Source: an uncultured Maribacter sp.
Lineage (GTDB): Bacteria > Bacteroidota > Bacteroidia > Flavobacteriales > Flavobacteriaceae
NCBI GenBank assembly: GCA_947498505.1
Contig: CANMKG010000001.1
Span: 868,001-932,000 of the forward strand
Reading direction: 5' to 3'
Length of the DNA: 64,000 nt
Shown: piece after piece, positions 35,140-42,834 of the stretch
Layout: every line of letters begins with the position of its first letter
Numbering within the stretch: position 1 is the first letter of the stretch
Notes under the pieces: model-generated
Told to the model about the DNA's origin: nothing
The model's input: only the letters and a program-made list of their open reading frames with translations
The model's database searches: none
Program-made: the position numbers and the translations under genes

Positions 35140-35331
35140 TTTATGATAATTGTTAATGATTTGATATTTGAGTGAATTCAACATGAACTTGTCCTTATAT
35201 TTTGTCTATTCGTTTTTCAATTTTCTAATTAATTTAATTTGTACGTCTTAGTTTTGTCTTGTTTTTCCATAGATTACTAAAAATGTTTGTTTTTTTAGTC
35301 AACCTATTTCAGGACAAGACATATTTTATAA

Positions 35332-35474
35332 TTAAGCACAACGGCTCGGCTATGATCTGTTGCGGAAAACGTCCGCAGGACTTTTCCGCCTAGTCCCGAG
35401 CCATTGTATAAAGTTAAGGATTTCCGTTAGGAAATCCACCGTGAGCAATGGATTATAGGTATTGTTGGCAAACG
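35332..35474 (-). repeat. Array spacer E (attC-like, E/F type)
   Basis: Ends TTAAGCACAAC (35332-35342) and GTTGGCAAACG (35464-35474). Inner boxes CTATGATCTGTTGC and GCAATGGATTATAG pair. The core is nearly identical to spacer F (about five differences in 120 bases), and the similarity stops at the AAC and GTT. Confidence 0.75.
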
Positions 35475-35493
35475 TTTTTTTATTTAATGAATA

Positions 35494-35877
35494 TCAATAA
35501 TCTACACCATAATAAGTTCCTTTGTCCAAGTCACATTTTTTTAAATAATCTTCTAATACCTTTTCATGAATTATACCTCTACTACCAAAAAAGCTGATAC
35601 TATCATTGTCTTTATGTACTAAAATAATAGCTGGTTCACCTTCATTTAATATATAAGGAGAATATACTTCGTATCCTTTTGAAGGATTTTCTTTTTCTAA
35701 ATTATAGATAAAGTGAATATCCTTTTTTATGAAATTATTTATTGCGCCTTTTTTGTAAACTTTTGTTATTATGCCTTGTACAGGAAGGAAGTCTTCATCA
35801 TTATAATCTTCATAATCAAGCTTAGCTTTTTGGTTACAACTTATAATTACAAAAAAAATGATAATTGTCTTTTTCAT
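35494..35877 (-). CDS. Hypothetical lipoprotein, paralogue 2 (cassette gene)
   Basis: A 127-residue lipoprotein starting MKKTIIIFFVIISC. The mature part resembles the lipoprotein at 29480-29884 in the segments around YNDEDFLPVQGIITKV and AIILVHKDNDSISFFG. The family is unrecognised. Its cassette ends match (GTTGGCAAAC then A or G then TT, spacers G and E). Two homologous cassettes in one array suggest cassette duplication or independent capture of related genes. Confidence 0.7.
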   Translation of the reverse strand: MKKTIIIFFVIISCNQKAKLDYEDYNDEDFLPVQGIITKVYKKGAINNFIKKDIHFIYNLEKENPSKGYEVYSPYILNEGEPAIILVHKDNDSISFFGSRGIIHEKVLEDYLKKCDLDKGTYYGVDY

Positions 35878-35960
35878 TTGTTACTATTAGTATTTTCCAA
35901 ACTTGTTATCCATAATGAGCATGAGTACCTTGAAAGCAATAAAAATTAATGTTTTTTTAA

Positions 35961-36171
35961 TGTTTGCCAACGCTTAAGCTATGATTAGTGCAGATCCAAG
36001 GAAACTGTAAAGTTTCCGACTTCGCGCTAAGCCAGAGCTTTTTGTTTGCGTTTTATTTTTTTTGATGATTAAAATGTCAAATCAAACAGATTTGGCGACC
36101 TTATAAAATTACGCAAAACTTGGGGGTTAACACCAAACCACCGCATTAATTATAGGCATTGTTAGCCACAG
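35961..36171 (-). repeat. Array spacer G (attC-like, long type)
   Basis: Ends TGTTTGCCAAC (35961-35971) and GTTAGCCACAG (36161-36171). Inner boxes CTATGATTAGTGC and GCATTAATTATAGG pair. Its centre resembles spacer D, including AAAATGTCAAATCA. Confidence 0.7.
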
Positions 36172-36176
36172 GCTTT

Positions 36177-36767
36177 TCATCCGAGTGAGTCCACAATAAA
36201 AACTAGTCCAAAAATCCAGCCGACATATAGAGCAGTATAACCAATTGCATACATTGCGGATATGCCAATATCTCCTTTTGTCTCAGACGATTTGGAAAAC
36301 ACAAACTTTAGAGCTCGGAAGAATACCCAATATAACATCGCCAAAATAATAAAAATCGAAAGCCATAATACAGCTTCGAAAAGCACTAATAGAATAGCAA
36401 GTAGGATAGTTATTCCAATCCATAAGAGTATAGACATTAAAAGTCCACCAATTCCATCTCCGACTTCTATACTCGGTGCTACTGGCATATTACCAGAATT
36501 AAATATTGGTGTTTTTGCTTTATAATCCTCCATTTTTGGAAAGTTGTCCAAAAGTCCTACTCCTTTATAGAGTCCATAAATCATAAACAGAAAAAGTGCG
36601 CAAGAAATAACGCCTAATGAAAGATAAAAATTATCGGTTAAACTTCTGTTGTAATTTTCTCCGGTTAGATAAACGGTTAAGGTGGTAACTCCAATTACGA
36701 TTAGAGATACTTTAAAAACGGATTTTCCTTTGAGATATGTTTGTTTGGCTTTCAATTTTTTTTTCAA
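36177..36767 (-). CDS. Hypothetical membrane protein (cassette gene)
   Basis: A protein of about 196 residues with four to five helices (VFKVSLIVIGVTTLTVYL; FYLSLGVISCALFLFMIYGL; a long central hydrophobic pair; YAIGYTALYVGWIFGLVF). A longer frame starting at 36887 encodes about 40 extra residues, but those bases are the right part of spacer F and are not likely coding. The TTG at 36767 directly after the spacer end (GTTAGCCACAAGC then TTG) is preferred. The family is unknown. Its ends match over 12 of 13 bases. Confidence 0.65.
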   Translation of the reverse strand: MKKKLKAKQTYLKGKSVFKVSLIVIGVTTLTVYLTGENYNRSLTDNFYLSLGVISCALFLFMIYGLYKGVGLLDNFPKMEDYKAKTPIFNSGNMPVAPSIEVGDGIGGLLMSILLWIGITILLAILLVLFEAVLWLSIFIILAMLYWVFFRALKFVFSKSSETKGDIGISAMYAIGYTALYVGWIFGLVFIVDSLG

Positions 36768-36769
36768 GC

Positions 36770-36913
36770 TTGTGGCTAACGGTTCGGCTATGATCTGTTG
36801 CGGAAAACGTCCGCAGGACTTTTCCTGCCTAGCCCCGAGCCATTGTATAAAGTTAAGGATTTCCGTTAGGAAATCCACCATGAGCAATTGATTATAGGTA
36901 TTGTTGTCTTCAG
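36770..36913 (-). repeat. Array spacer F (attC-like, E/F type)
   Basis: Ends TTGTGGCTAAC (36770-36780) and GTTGTCTTCAG (36903-36913). The core is almost identical to spacer E, while the flanking outer boxes are quite different. Confidence 0.75.
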
Positions 36914-36917
36914 TTTT

Positions 36918-37487
36918 TTAAAATAAATTTGGTGCTTTTCCAATTTTAGTCAATTCCAAACTTATGTCATCTATTTCACTCTTAGACCATGAGAAATGGT
37001 TTTTTAAAAGATAACCGACATATTTTCCATTATTTAAAAATTCAATGCCTTCGAATACGTCCATAGACATTCCATCATAGATTTTATGTTCAGTTCGAAT
37101 CCTTAGTTTCGAATAGTTTATGTCCTCTTGTTCCAATTTATACTTTGTAATTTTTTGTGTTTTTAGTATTAAAAGTTCTAACTCGTGGTTAAATTCCATA
37201 GATACAATTATTCTTTTTTGTCCATGTAATGCTTGTCCCATTAAAATTATTAGTCCTGCCATAGGAATTCCGCAAATAGCAGCTATTAGAAACTCGTCCA
37301 TGGGCATTGTTTTAATTCCATTAATTACCTTTCCTATAGCTCTCCTGCTATTATCTGGCAAGGTTGTACTTAGATAAATTGCCCAAAGTCCAATTGTTAA
37401 AACAGGACCAATGAGAAAGACAAGAATAAATCCGTTTTTGTATTTTTTTGAAATGTTTTTTGCTAAATATTTAGATTCAAATTTCAT
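36918..37487 (-). CDS. Hypothetical membrane protein (cassette gene)
   Basis: A 189-residue protein with two membrane helices (FILVFLIGPVLTIGLWAIYL, 20-39; FLIAAICGIPMAGLIILMG, about 66-85) and a soluble C-terminal half of beta and alpha segments (YDGMSMDVFEGIEFLNNGKY). No family is recognised. Its cassette ends match over 15 of 16 bases (GTTGTCTTCA then A or G then TTTT), the best match in the array. It is the outermost cassette on the 37.5-kb side. Confidence 0.7.
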   Translation of the reverse strand: MKFESKYLAKNISKKYKNGFILVFLIGPVLTIGLWAIYLSTTLPDNSRRAIGKVINGIKTMPMDEFLIAAICGIPMAGLIILMGQALHGQKRIIVSMEFNHELELLILKTQKITKYKLEQEDINYSKLRIRTEHKIYDGMSMDVFEGIEFLNNGKYVGYLLKNHFSWSKSEIDDISLELTKIGKAPNLF

Positions 37488-37508
37488 TAAACAAATGATG
37501 ATTTAAAA

Positions 37509-37601
37509 TTGAAGACAACAATTGGATATAATCAACTAGTTGATCATATTTCTTTTATAGTCTAAATATAGAAATATTACTGTATATACCCACTGTTGTT
37601 A
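37509..37601 (-). repeat. Array spacer R, right-hand boundary site
   Basis: The left end TTGAAGACAAC (37509-37519) follows the rule of the others. The right end near GTTGTTACC (37595-37603) does not carry the position-11 G, and the inner boxes pair poorly. It may be the array boundary (attI-like) or a decayed site. It contains a perfect ATCAACTAGTTGAT palindrome. Confidence 0.45.
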
Positions 37602-37708
37602 CCTTTTAAAAAATATTAGCGGTATGCTATACGTTTGTAAACGGTTATATGATTACCTTTTTCTGAAGTGAATCAAAAACAAAAACATCAATATTTCTGC
37701 TGAGAGAA

Positions 37709-37990
37709 TTACTTTTTTAAATTGGAGAAAACGTAGGTATACAACCACATAATAGTAAACGTAGGTATAATATCCATACCAGGTACAAGCTCTTCTACAA
37801 AAGCAATTGCACCTGCGGCTTGTCCTGCTTTACCTTTATACATACGTGTCATTAACCAGGCCGCTAAGGGCGCCCAGATAACATCAGAGAACTCTCCAAT
37901 ACCGGGTATTGCGAAAGACAGCATACCTATGGCATCAAAAAGCAGCCCTAAGAGTAGATTTCTTATTTTTTTATTTTTGTGTTCCGTCAT
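37709..37990 (-). CDS. Small conserved hypothetical membrane protein
   Basis: A 93-residue protein with two to three helices (LLLGLLFDAIGMLSFAIPGI, residues 12-31, and a C-terminal IIPTFTIMWLYTYVF). The pattern FDAIGMLSFAIPGIGEFSDV and ELVPGMDIIPTFT is seen in flavobacterial hypothetical proteins. It sits just upstream of the array boundary and downstream of folE, so it probably belongs to the backbone, not the cassettes. Function unknown. Confidence 0.75.
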   Translation of the reverse strand: MTEHKNKKIRNLLLGLLFDAIGMLSFAIPGIGEFSDVIWAPLAAWLMTRMYKGKAGQAAGAIAFVEELVPGMDIIPTFTIMWLYTYVFSNLKK

Positions 37991-38045
37991 ATTTATAAGT
38001 TATGGTTACAACTTAACGAAAGCAACAAGAATGCCAAAATTGTAA

Positions 38046-38645
38046 CTACGACAAATCGGAGCTTATCAGCTTTAAAAACTCATTACGTGTTTCTATTTTT
38101 TCAAACTGTCCTCTAAACCCAGAAGTTGTGGTTACCGAATTTTGCTTTTGTACACCACGCATCATCATACACATATGAGACGCTTCTATAACTACTGCAA
38201 CACCTTGTGGTTTTAATGTATTATTTAAACATTCTAAAATATCATGCGTAAGTCTTTCTTGTACTTGTAAACGTCTGGCAAACACATCTACTATACGCGG
38301 TATTTTGCTTAAACCAACAATTTGTCCGTTAGGTATGTATGCAATGTGGGCTTTACCAAAAAAAGGTAGCATATGGTGCTCGCATAACGAGTATAATTCA
38401 ATATCTTTAATGATAACCATATCGTCATAATCTTCCTTAAACATGGCTCCTTTTAATATTTCAACAGGATCTTGCTTATACCCTTGGGTTAAAAAAAGCA
38501 TTGCCTTTGCAGCTCTTTCTGGTGTTTTTATGAGTCCATCTCTGGTTACATCTTCACCAATTTCATCAATAATGGAAGAAAATTTGCTTTTTACCTCAGT
38601 GGTAACTTCCATATTATACTCCTCCAAATTTTTGTACACAGACAT
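38046..38645 (-). CDS. folE: GTP cyclohydrolase I
   Basis: A 199-residue type IA enzyme that converts GTP to 7,8-dihydroneopterin triphosphate, the first step of folate and pterin synthesis. The zinc ligands are visible: Cys88 in [11 protein letters not shown] with the substrate His residues 90/91, and the second Cys in [10 protein letters not shown] near 159. The motif TPERAAKAM (41-49) and [10 protein letters not shown] are typical. It forms a homodecamer in the cytoplasm. The ATG is clear. It is divergent from the lolD-like gene, with about 230 bases between. Confidence 0.96.
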   Translation of the reverse strand: MSVYKNLEEYNMEVTTEVKSKFSSIIDEIGEDVTRDGLIKTPERAAKAMLFLTQGYKQDPVEILKGAMFKEDYDDMVIIKDIELYSLCEHHMLPFFGKAHIAYIPNGQIVGLSKIPRIVDVFARRLQVQERLTHDILECLNNTLKPQGVAVVIEASHMCMMMRGVQKQNSVTTTSGFRGQFEKIETRNEFLKLISSDLS

Positions 38646-38875
38646 ATATTGTTTGTTTTCAGGTTGATCAGTTAATCTCGCTTTTACATTTAAAATAATG
38701 CAAAAATAGGTGCTAAATACGGTTTTTGGTTAAAAACCTTTATTTTTTGTGTTACTGTAGACGAAAATAAGCGTGAACATTACATAAGATAAAAGCTAAT
38801 TTTGGCGCTAGTCGTTGTCAACTATTTTGCCATGTCGCCCCTATTGTTTACTTTCATCCCACCAAATTTGTTATC

Positions 38876-39574
38876 ATGATTAAGGCTACAAATATTAAAA
38901 AGTTTTATGGAGAACTTGAGGTTCTTAAAGGTGTAGACCTACATATAAAAAAAGGCGAAGTAGTTTCTATTGTAGGACCTTCTGGAGCTGGAAAAACTAC
39001 TCTTTTACAAATACTTGGTACATTAGATGTACAGTCTAATAAAAAAGAAAGTAATCTATTAATTAATACTATTGAGGTTACTAATCTTTCGGATAAGGAG
39101 CTTGCGAAATTTAGAAACGAGCACATTGGTTTTATTTTTCAATTTCACCAACTGCTTCCAGAGTTTACGGCTATAGAAAATGTATGCATACCTGCTTATA
39201 TAAAAAAGACGCCTAAAAGTCAAGCAGAAAGTAGAGCCAAAGAACTGTTAGATTTTTTAGGATTATCGCACCGATATCATCATAAACCTTCCGAACTTTC
39301 TGGGGGAGAGCAGCAACGTGTTGCTGTTGCTCGTGCCTTAATTAACAGTCCTTCTATAATTTTTGCCGATGAACCTAGTGGTAATCTAGATTCTGAAAGC
39401 GCAGATAATTTGCATAAATTATTTTTTGAACTTCGTGAGAAATTTGGGCAAACTTTTGTTATTGTTACCCATAATGCTGAGCTAGCGGAATTGGCGGATA
39501 GAAAACTGGTTATGGTAGATGGTAACATTACAAAATCTGAGCAAGGCGTTTTAGACAATACTATTGTGGAGTAA
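38876..39574 (+). CDS. lolD: ABC transporter ATP-binding protein, LolD-like
   Basis: A 232-residue ATPase of the MacB/LolD group: Walker [10 protein letters not shown] (34-42), the Q-loop in [18 protein letters not shown], signature [15 protein letters not shown] and Walker [13 protein letters not shown], with the LolD-like D-loop. It would power extraction of lipoproteins from the inner membrane with LolC/E partners, which are not in this window. Its TAA overlaps the ATG of the TIGR02757 gene by one base, showing translational coupling. An alternative name is MacB-type ATPase. Confidence 0.85.
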   Translation: MIKATNIKKFYGELEVLKGVDLHIKKGEVVSIVGPSGAGKTTLLQILGTLDVQSNKKESNLLINTIEVTNLSDKELAKFRNEHIGFIFQFHQLLPEFTAIENVCIPAYIKKTPKSQAESRAKELLDFLGLSHRYHHKPSELSGGEQQRVAVARALINSPSIIFADEPSGNLDSESADNLHKLFFELREKFGQTFVIVTHNAELAELADRKLVMVDGNITKSEQGVLDNTIVE

Positions 39575-40338
39575 TGACGAAAGCGGAGCTAAAAGATTTT
39601 TTAGATGCCAAGGTATTGCAATACAATCTTCCTAAGTTTTTAGAAACCGACCCTATTCAGATTCCGCATGAGTTTTCAAAAAAGGAAGATATAGAAATAA
39701 GTGCTTTTTTAACTTCAACCGTTGCCTGGGGAAACCGAAAAAGTATTATCACCAACGCAAAAAAAATGATGGAGCGTATGGATAATGCTCCACATGAATT
39801 TGTGCTAAACCACAAACCTGAAGACCTAGCCAATTTTGAAGGTTTTGTGCACAGAACTTTTAACAGCCAGGATTTATCTTTTTTTGTACAAAGCCTAAAA
39901 AACATTTATATAAACCATAAGGGTTTAGAAAGTGTTTTTGTTAAAAATGCCTCCAATACTGGAATGCATAAATCCATCTCTGAATTTAAAAAGATATTTT
40001 TTGAAATTCCACATCCACAACGTACTACCAAACATGTTTCTGACCCTCTAAAAGGTTCAGCAGCCAAACGTATAAATATGTATTTACGTTGGATGGTACG
40101 AAGCAACGCCACCGGTGTAGATTTTGGCTTATGGAAAAGTATCTCCCCTGCTACCCTATCATGTCCGTTGGATGTTCATTCAGGAAATGTTGCACGAAAA
40201 TTAGGGCTTTTACATCGTAAACAAAATGATGCAAAAGCCCTAGCTGAACTTGATAAGAATCTTAGAAAATTAGACCCACATGACCCTGTTAAGTATGACT
40301 TTGCTTTATTTGGTTTGGGTGTTTTTGAAAAATTCTAA
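39574..40338 (+). CDS. TIGR02757 family protein
   Basis: A 254-residue cytoplasmic protein matching the TIGR02757/DUF2400 pattern: AFLTSTVAWGNRKSIITNAKKMM (45-67), KGSAAKRINMYLRWMVR near 155 and the C-terminal LDPHDPVKYDFALFGLG. Sequences around the helix-hairpin region resemble DNA glycosylase-like folds, but the activity is not established. It is translationally coupled to the lolD-like gene, a common arrangement in Flavobacteria. The ATG overlaps the previous stop. Confidence 0.85.
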   Translation: MTKAELKDFLDAKVLQYNLPKFLETDPIQIPHEFSKKEDIEISAFLTSTVAWGNRKSIITNAKKMMERMDNAPHEFVLNHKPEDLANFEGFVHRTFNSQDLSFFVQSLKNIYINHKGLESVFVKNASNTGMHKSISEFKKIFFEIPHPQRTTKHVSDPLKGSAAKRINMYLRWMVRSNATGVDFGLWKSISPATLSCPLDVHSGNVARKLGLLHRKQNDAKALAELDKNLRKLDPHDPVKYDFALFGLGVFEKF

Positions 40339-40341
40339 AAA

Positions 40342-42336
40342 CTACAGTTTTTCAATTAATTCTTGGGGCAACAATACTTTATCAACAATATGTATTACGC
40401 CTTTTAGTACTTCTTTATCGGTTGTTTTAACCTTAGCGGGCAAACCTGTTTTATCAACCACATACGTACCATTATTAAGTACAATTTGCAAAGTTTCACC
40501 TTGTGCCGTGGTTAAAATTTGCTCATTAGTTAATTCTGATGACAAAAGTTTACCACTTTCTACGCAATGATATTTTATAATGGTTTTTAAAATTTCGATA
40601 TCTTTTGCGGTATTAAAATCGGCCAATGAGTCATAACCTTCTATTGATTTAAAGAGTTCTACAAAAGCGGCATTGGTTGGAAAAAAGAAAGTAAACTCGT
40701 TCTCTAACGCATTCTGTAAACTGGCACCTAGCGATACAAAAAGTTTATAAGCTTCGTCTAAATCATCTATTTCTGCTAAAACGTCAGCCAAAACTTTATT
40801 TGCCTGAGATGCCAAATCATCTATAATAGATTGTGGCAATAAAACACGGTCTATGGTGTGAATTATCCCATTTTTTGCCTTAACGTCAGCTACTAAAATA
40901 TCCGCAGCTAGCTTAGTGGCATCAACCAATCCATAACCTTCTTGGGTAGAAACTACTTTAAGCTTGTTTTCTCCGGACAATGTTGTAACATCTCCTAGCA
41001 CTAAGTCCGCGGATAACAACTCACCATTATGAATATGATATAACAAAATATCACGTAACAAATTAATCTCTGCCGTTGTATCAAAATCTTCAATAGTAGT
41101 TAACGCTCCTCCTAACAACGGTAGTAAACCACTAAACGACTCATTTGACGGTACAAAAACGGTTAAAGGACCATCTTGATCAAGGGTATCTAAAAGACCT
41201 GTAATGGTTAATGCCTTTTTTAAAAAGGAAAAATTCTCATTCTCCTCTACTAGTTCTTTAAGTGATTTTTTATTCACAACATTAATAGAGTCTAAAAACT
41301 CCTGTACTTCAGCCGGAATTAATATTTTATCTATTACATGAATAATTCCATTGCTAGCTTCAATATCTTCAAGTACTAGGTTAGCATTAATCTCAGAAGC
41401 ATCTCCGAAAACAAATCCAGTTCCTGAATCAATAACCTCAACAGTATCACCCGCTAATAATGTGGGTAGGCTTCCTACGGGCAACTCGTTTATTGTCATT
41501 TTTCCTTGAGCTACATGATATAAAAGAATACGTTTTAAAATCTCTATTTCAACAAGACCGTTAAAATCGTTAAAACTATTAAAATTGTCTCCTAACAAAT
41601 TAAACAACTGCTCAATTGCAGCATTACTCGGTGCTAATACTGTAAAAGGACCATCAGTACTCAAAGCATTTGTTAAATCTGCTTTGGTGATTGCCTCATT
41701 AAGTAAACTCAATTCGCTATTTTCAGAAACCAATTCTAAAATGGATTTTTCAGGAAATAATTGACCCAATATAGATTTGGGTAATAAAATTTCATCTATA
41801 ACATGTACAACTCCGTTTATAGCTTGTTGGTCTTTTTTTATAATTTTAGCAAGTGTTAACGTTTCATCGGTGATAAAAATGTCACCGTCAATAGTTATAG
41901 AAAACTCTTCTTTAGATTCCGTTACTAGCTTTATACCATTAGATAAGTCTTTACTCATCAAAGCTTCCCCATTAATAATATGGTGCTTTGCAATTTCCGC
42001 CAATATTATTTTCTTTTCCAAAGAATCAAAATCAGATAAAGAACTATAACCTTCTAGTGATGAAAAAAGCGATTCAAAAGCATTATTTGTTGGTACAAAA
42101 ACTGTTTTTTGCTCCGTTGAATTTAGTTGCACTAATACTTCTTCATTTATAAGTTCTAAAACATTAACAAAGGAGCTTAGTTCTTCGTTTTCTTTAATAA
42201 GTTTAACTAATTCAGGTAGTCCTTCTTGTATTGGCTCTTCTTTTTCTTCGGTGTCATTATCCTTAGTACACGCAAAAGTGATGGCAATTAATAATAGTGC
42301 AAAAATGGTTTTACTCAGTTGTGGGATGGTTTTCAT
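40342..42336 (-). CDS. Fasciclin (FAS1) repeat lipoprotein
   Basis: A 664-residue lipoprotein (signal from ATG 42336, lipobox ITFAC). Four FAS1 domains of about 140-150 residues follow, each with a TVFVPTN- or TVLAPSN-type strand and a GVIHVIDKVLLP-type end (about 30-170, 180-320, 330-475 and 480-660). FAS1 domains mediate adhesion or matrix interaction on the cell surface. The frame extends to a TTG at 42357, but the signal starts at 42336. Its stop lies 3 bases from the end of the convergent TIGR02757 gene. The interval to the divergent PhoX-like gene (about 500 bases) holds no gene I can support. Confidence 0.92.
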   Translation of the reverse strand: MKTIPQLSKTIFALLLIAITFACTKDNDTEEKEEPIQEGLPELVKLIKENEELSSFVNVLELINEEVLVQLNSTEQKTVFVPTNNAFESLFSSLEGYSSLSDFDSLEKKIILAEIAKHHIINGEALMSKDLSNGIKLVTESKEEFSITIDGDIFITDETLTLAKIIKKDQQAINGVVHVIDEILLPKSILGQLFPEKSILELVSENSELSLLNEAITKADLTNALSTDGPFTVLAPSNAAIEQLFNLLGDNFNSFNDFNGLVEIEILKRILLYHVAQGKMTINELPVGSLPTLLAGDTVEVIDSGTGFVFGDASEINANLVLEDIEASNGIIHVIDKILIPAEVQEFLDSINVVNKKSLKELVEENENFSFLKKALTITGLLDTLDQDGPLTVFVPSNESFSGLLPLLGGALTTIEDFDTTAEINLLRDILLYHIHNGELLSADLVLGDVTTLSGENKLKVVSTQEGYGLVDATKLAADILVADVKAKNGIIHTIDRVLLPQSIIDDLASQANKVLADVLAEIDDLDEAYKLFVSLGASLQNALENEFTFFFPTNAAFVELFKSIEGYDSLADFNTAKDIEILKTIIKYHCVESGKLLSSELTNEQILTTAQGETLQIVLNNGTYVVDKTGLPAKVKTTDKEVLKGVIHIVDKVLLPQELIEKL

Positions 42337-42834
42337 TTTATAGGTTTTAATTCTCAAATTGTTATCTGGAAAATTAATGCTTAACCGCTACAACCATTTA
42401 AACCTACTCTTAAATCTAAGTTATCACCACTTTAAATATGACCAACTTTTAAAAATTACAAACTAAAAACACCTTTAAATGCATTGTCATAAAAATTAAA
42501 CCCTTTTCAATACTTGTTATAACACCCTGATTTTAAAAACACTTGGTAAGTAATTAACCTATTTATGTATTAATCCCAACTTAAAGTTAATGTTTACAAA
42601 TAGTAAAACAGCACATTTACTAAAAACATCTTTCAAAAAATATACTTTCACAAAACACTACAAAACAAAGGATTACATTAACACAAGAACTATTTTGAAC
42701 GATTCTAAGTAATAACAAAATGCTAATGTTTTTAACGTTCACATCAACTAAATAAAATACTGGGTTAAAACTATCTTAAACATGTGCCCCTAATTTTATC
42801 TCAAATTATATAACCCTATAAACTATTTGAAAAA

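Larger units (their letters stand above)
25114..37601 (-). mobile_element. Integron-like gene cassette array, no integrase seen
   Basis: Fourteen palindromic spacers lie among minus-strand genes of unrelated function in about 12.5 kb, nearly always one gene per interval. Each spacer has outer AAC/GTT boxes, an unpaired 3-8 base spacer, complementary inner boxes and a variable centre, the architecture of attC sites. The termini flanking one gene match each other (about 10-15 bases) while the termini of one spacer do not, as expected for circular cassettes joined at a G/TT cut. Position 11 from the cut is A at 13 of 13 readable starts and G at 11 of 11 readable ends. No tyrosine recombinase is present, so it is CALIN-like or uses a distant enzyme. 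The outer boxes do not follow GTTRRRY. Confidence 0.75.

Noticed and set aside
25114-37601. Spacers as MITEs or REP elements
   Set aside because: The outer ends are not a constant terminal inverted repeat, no target-site duplications are visible, and ends match across the gene rather than across the element.
25114-37601. CRISPR array
   Set aside because: Spacing is kilobases with genes between, units are 47-216 bases and variable, and no cas genes are present.
25114-37601. Toxin-antitoxin modules among cassettes
   Set aside because: No gene pairs of the right size or family; each interval holds one gene.
38797-38804. TAATTTTG as a -7 box for the lolD-like gene
   Set aside because: The motif fits TAnnTTTG but no TTTG lies at the required distance upstream.
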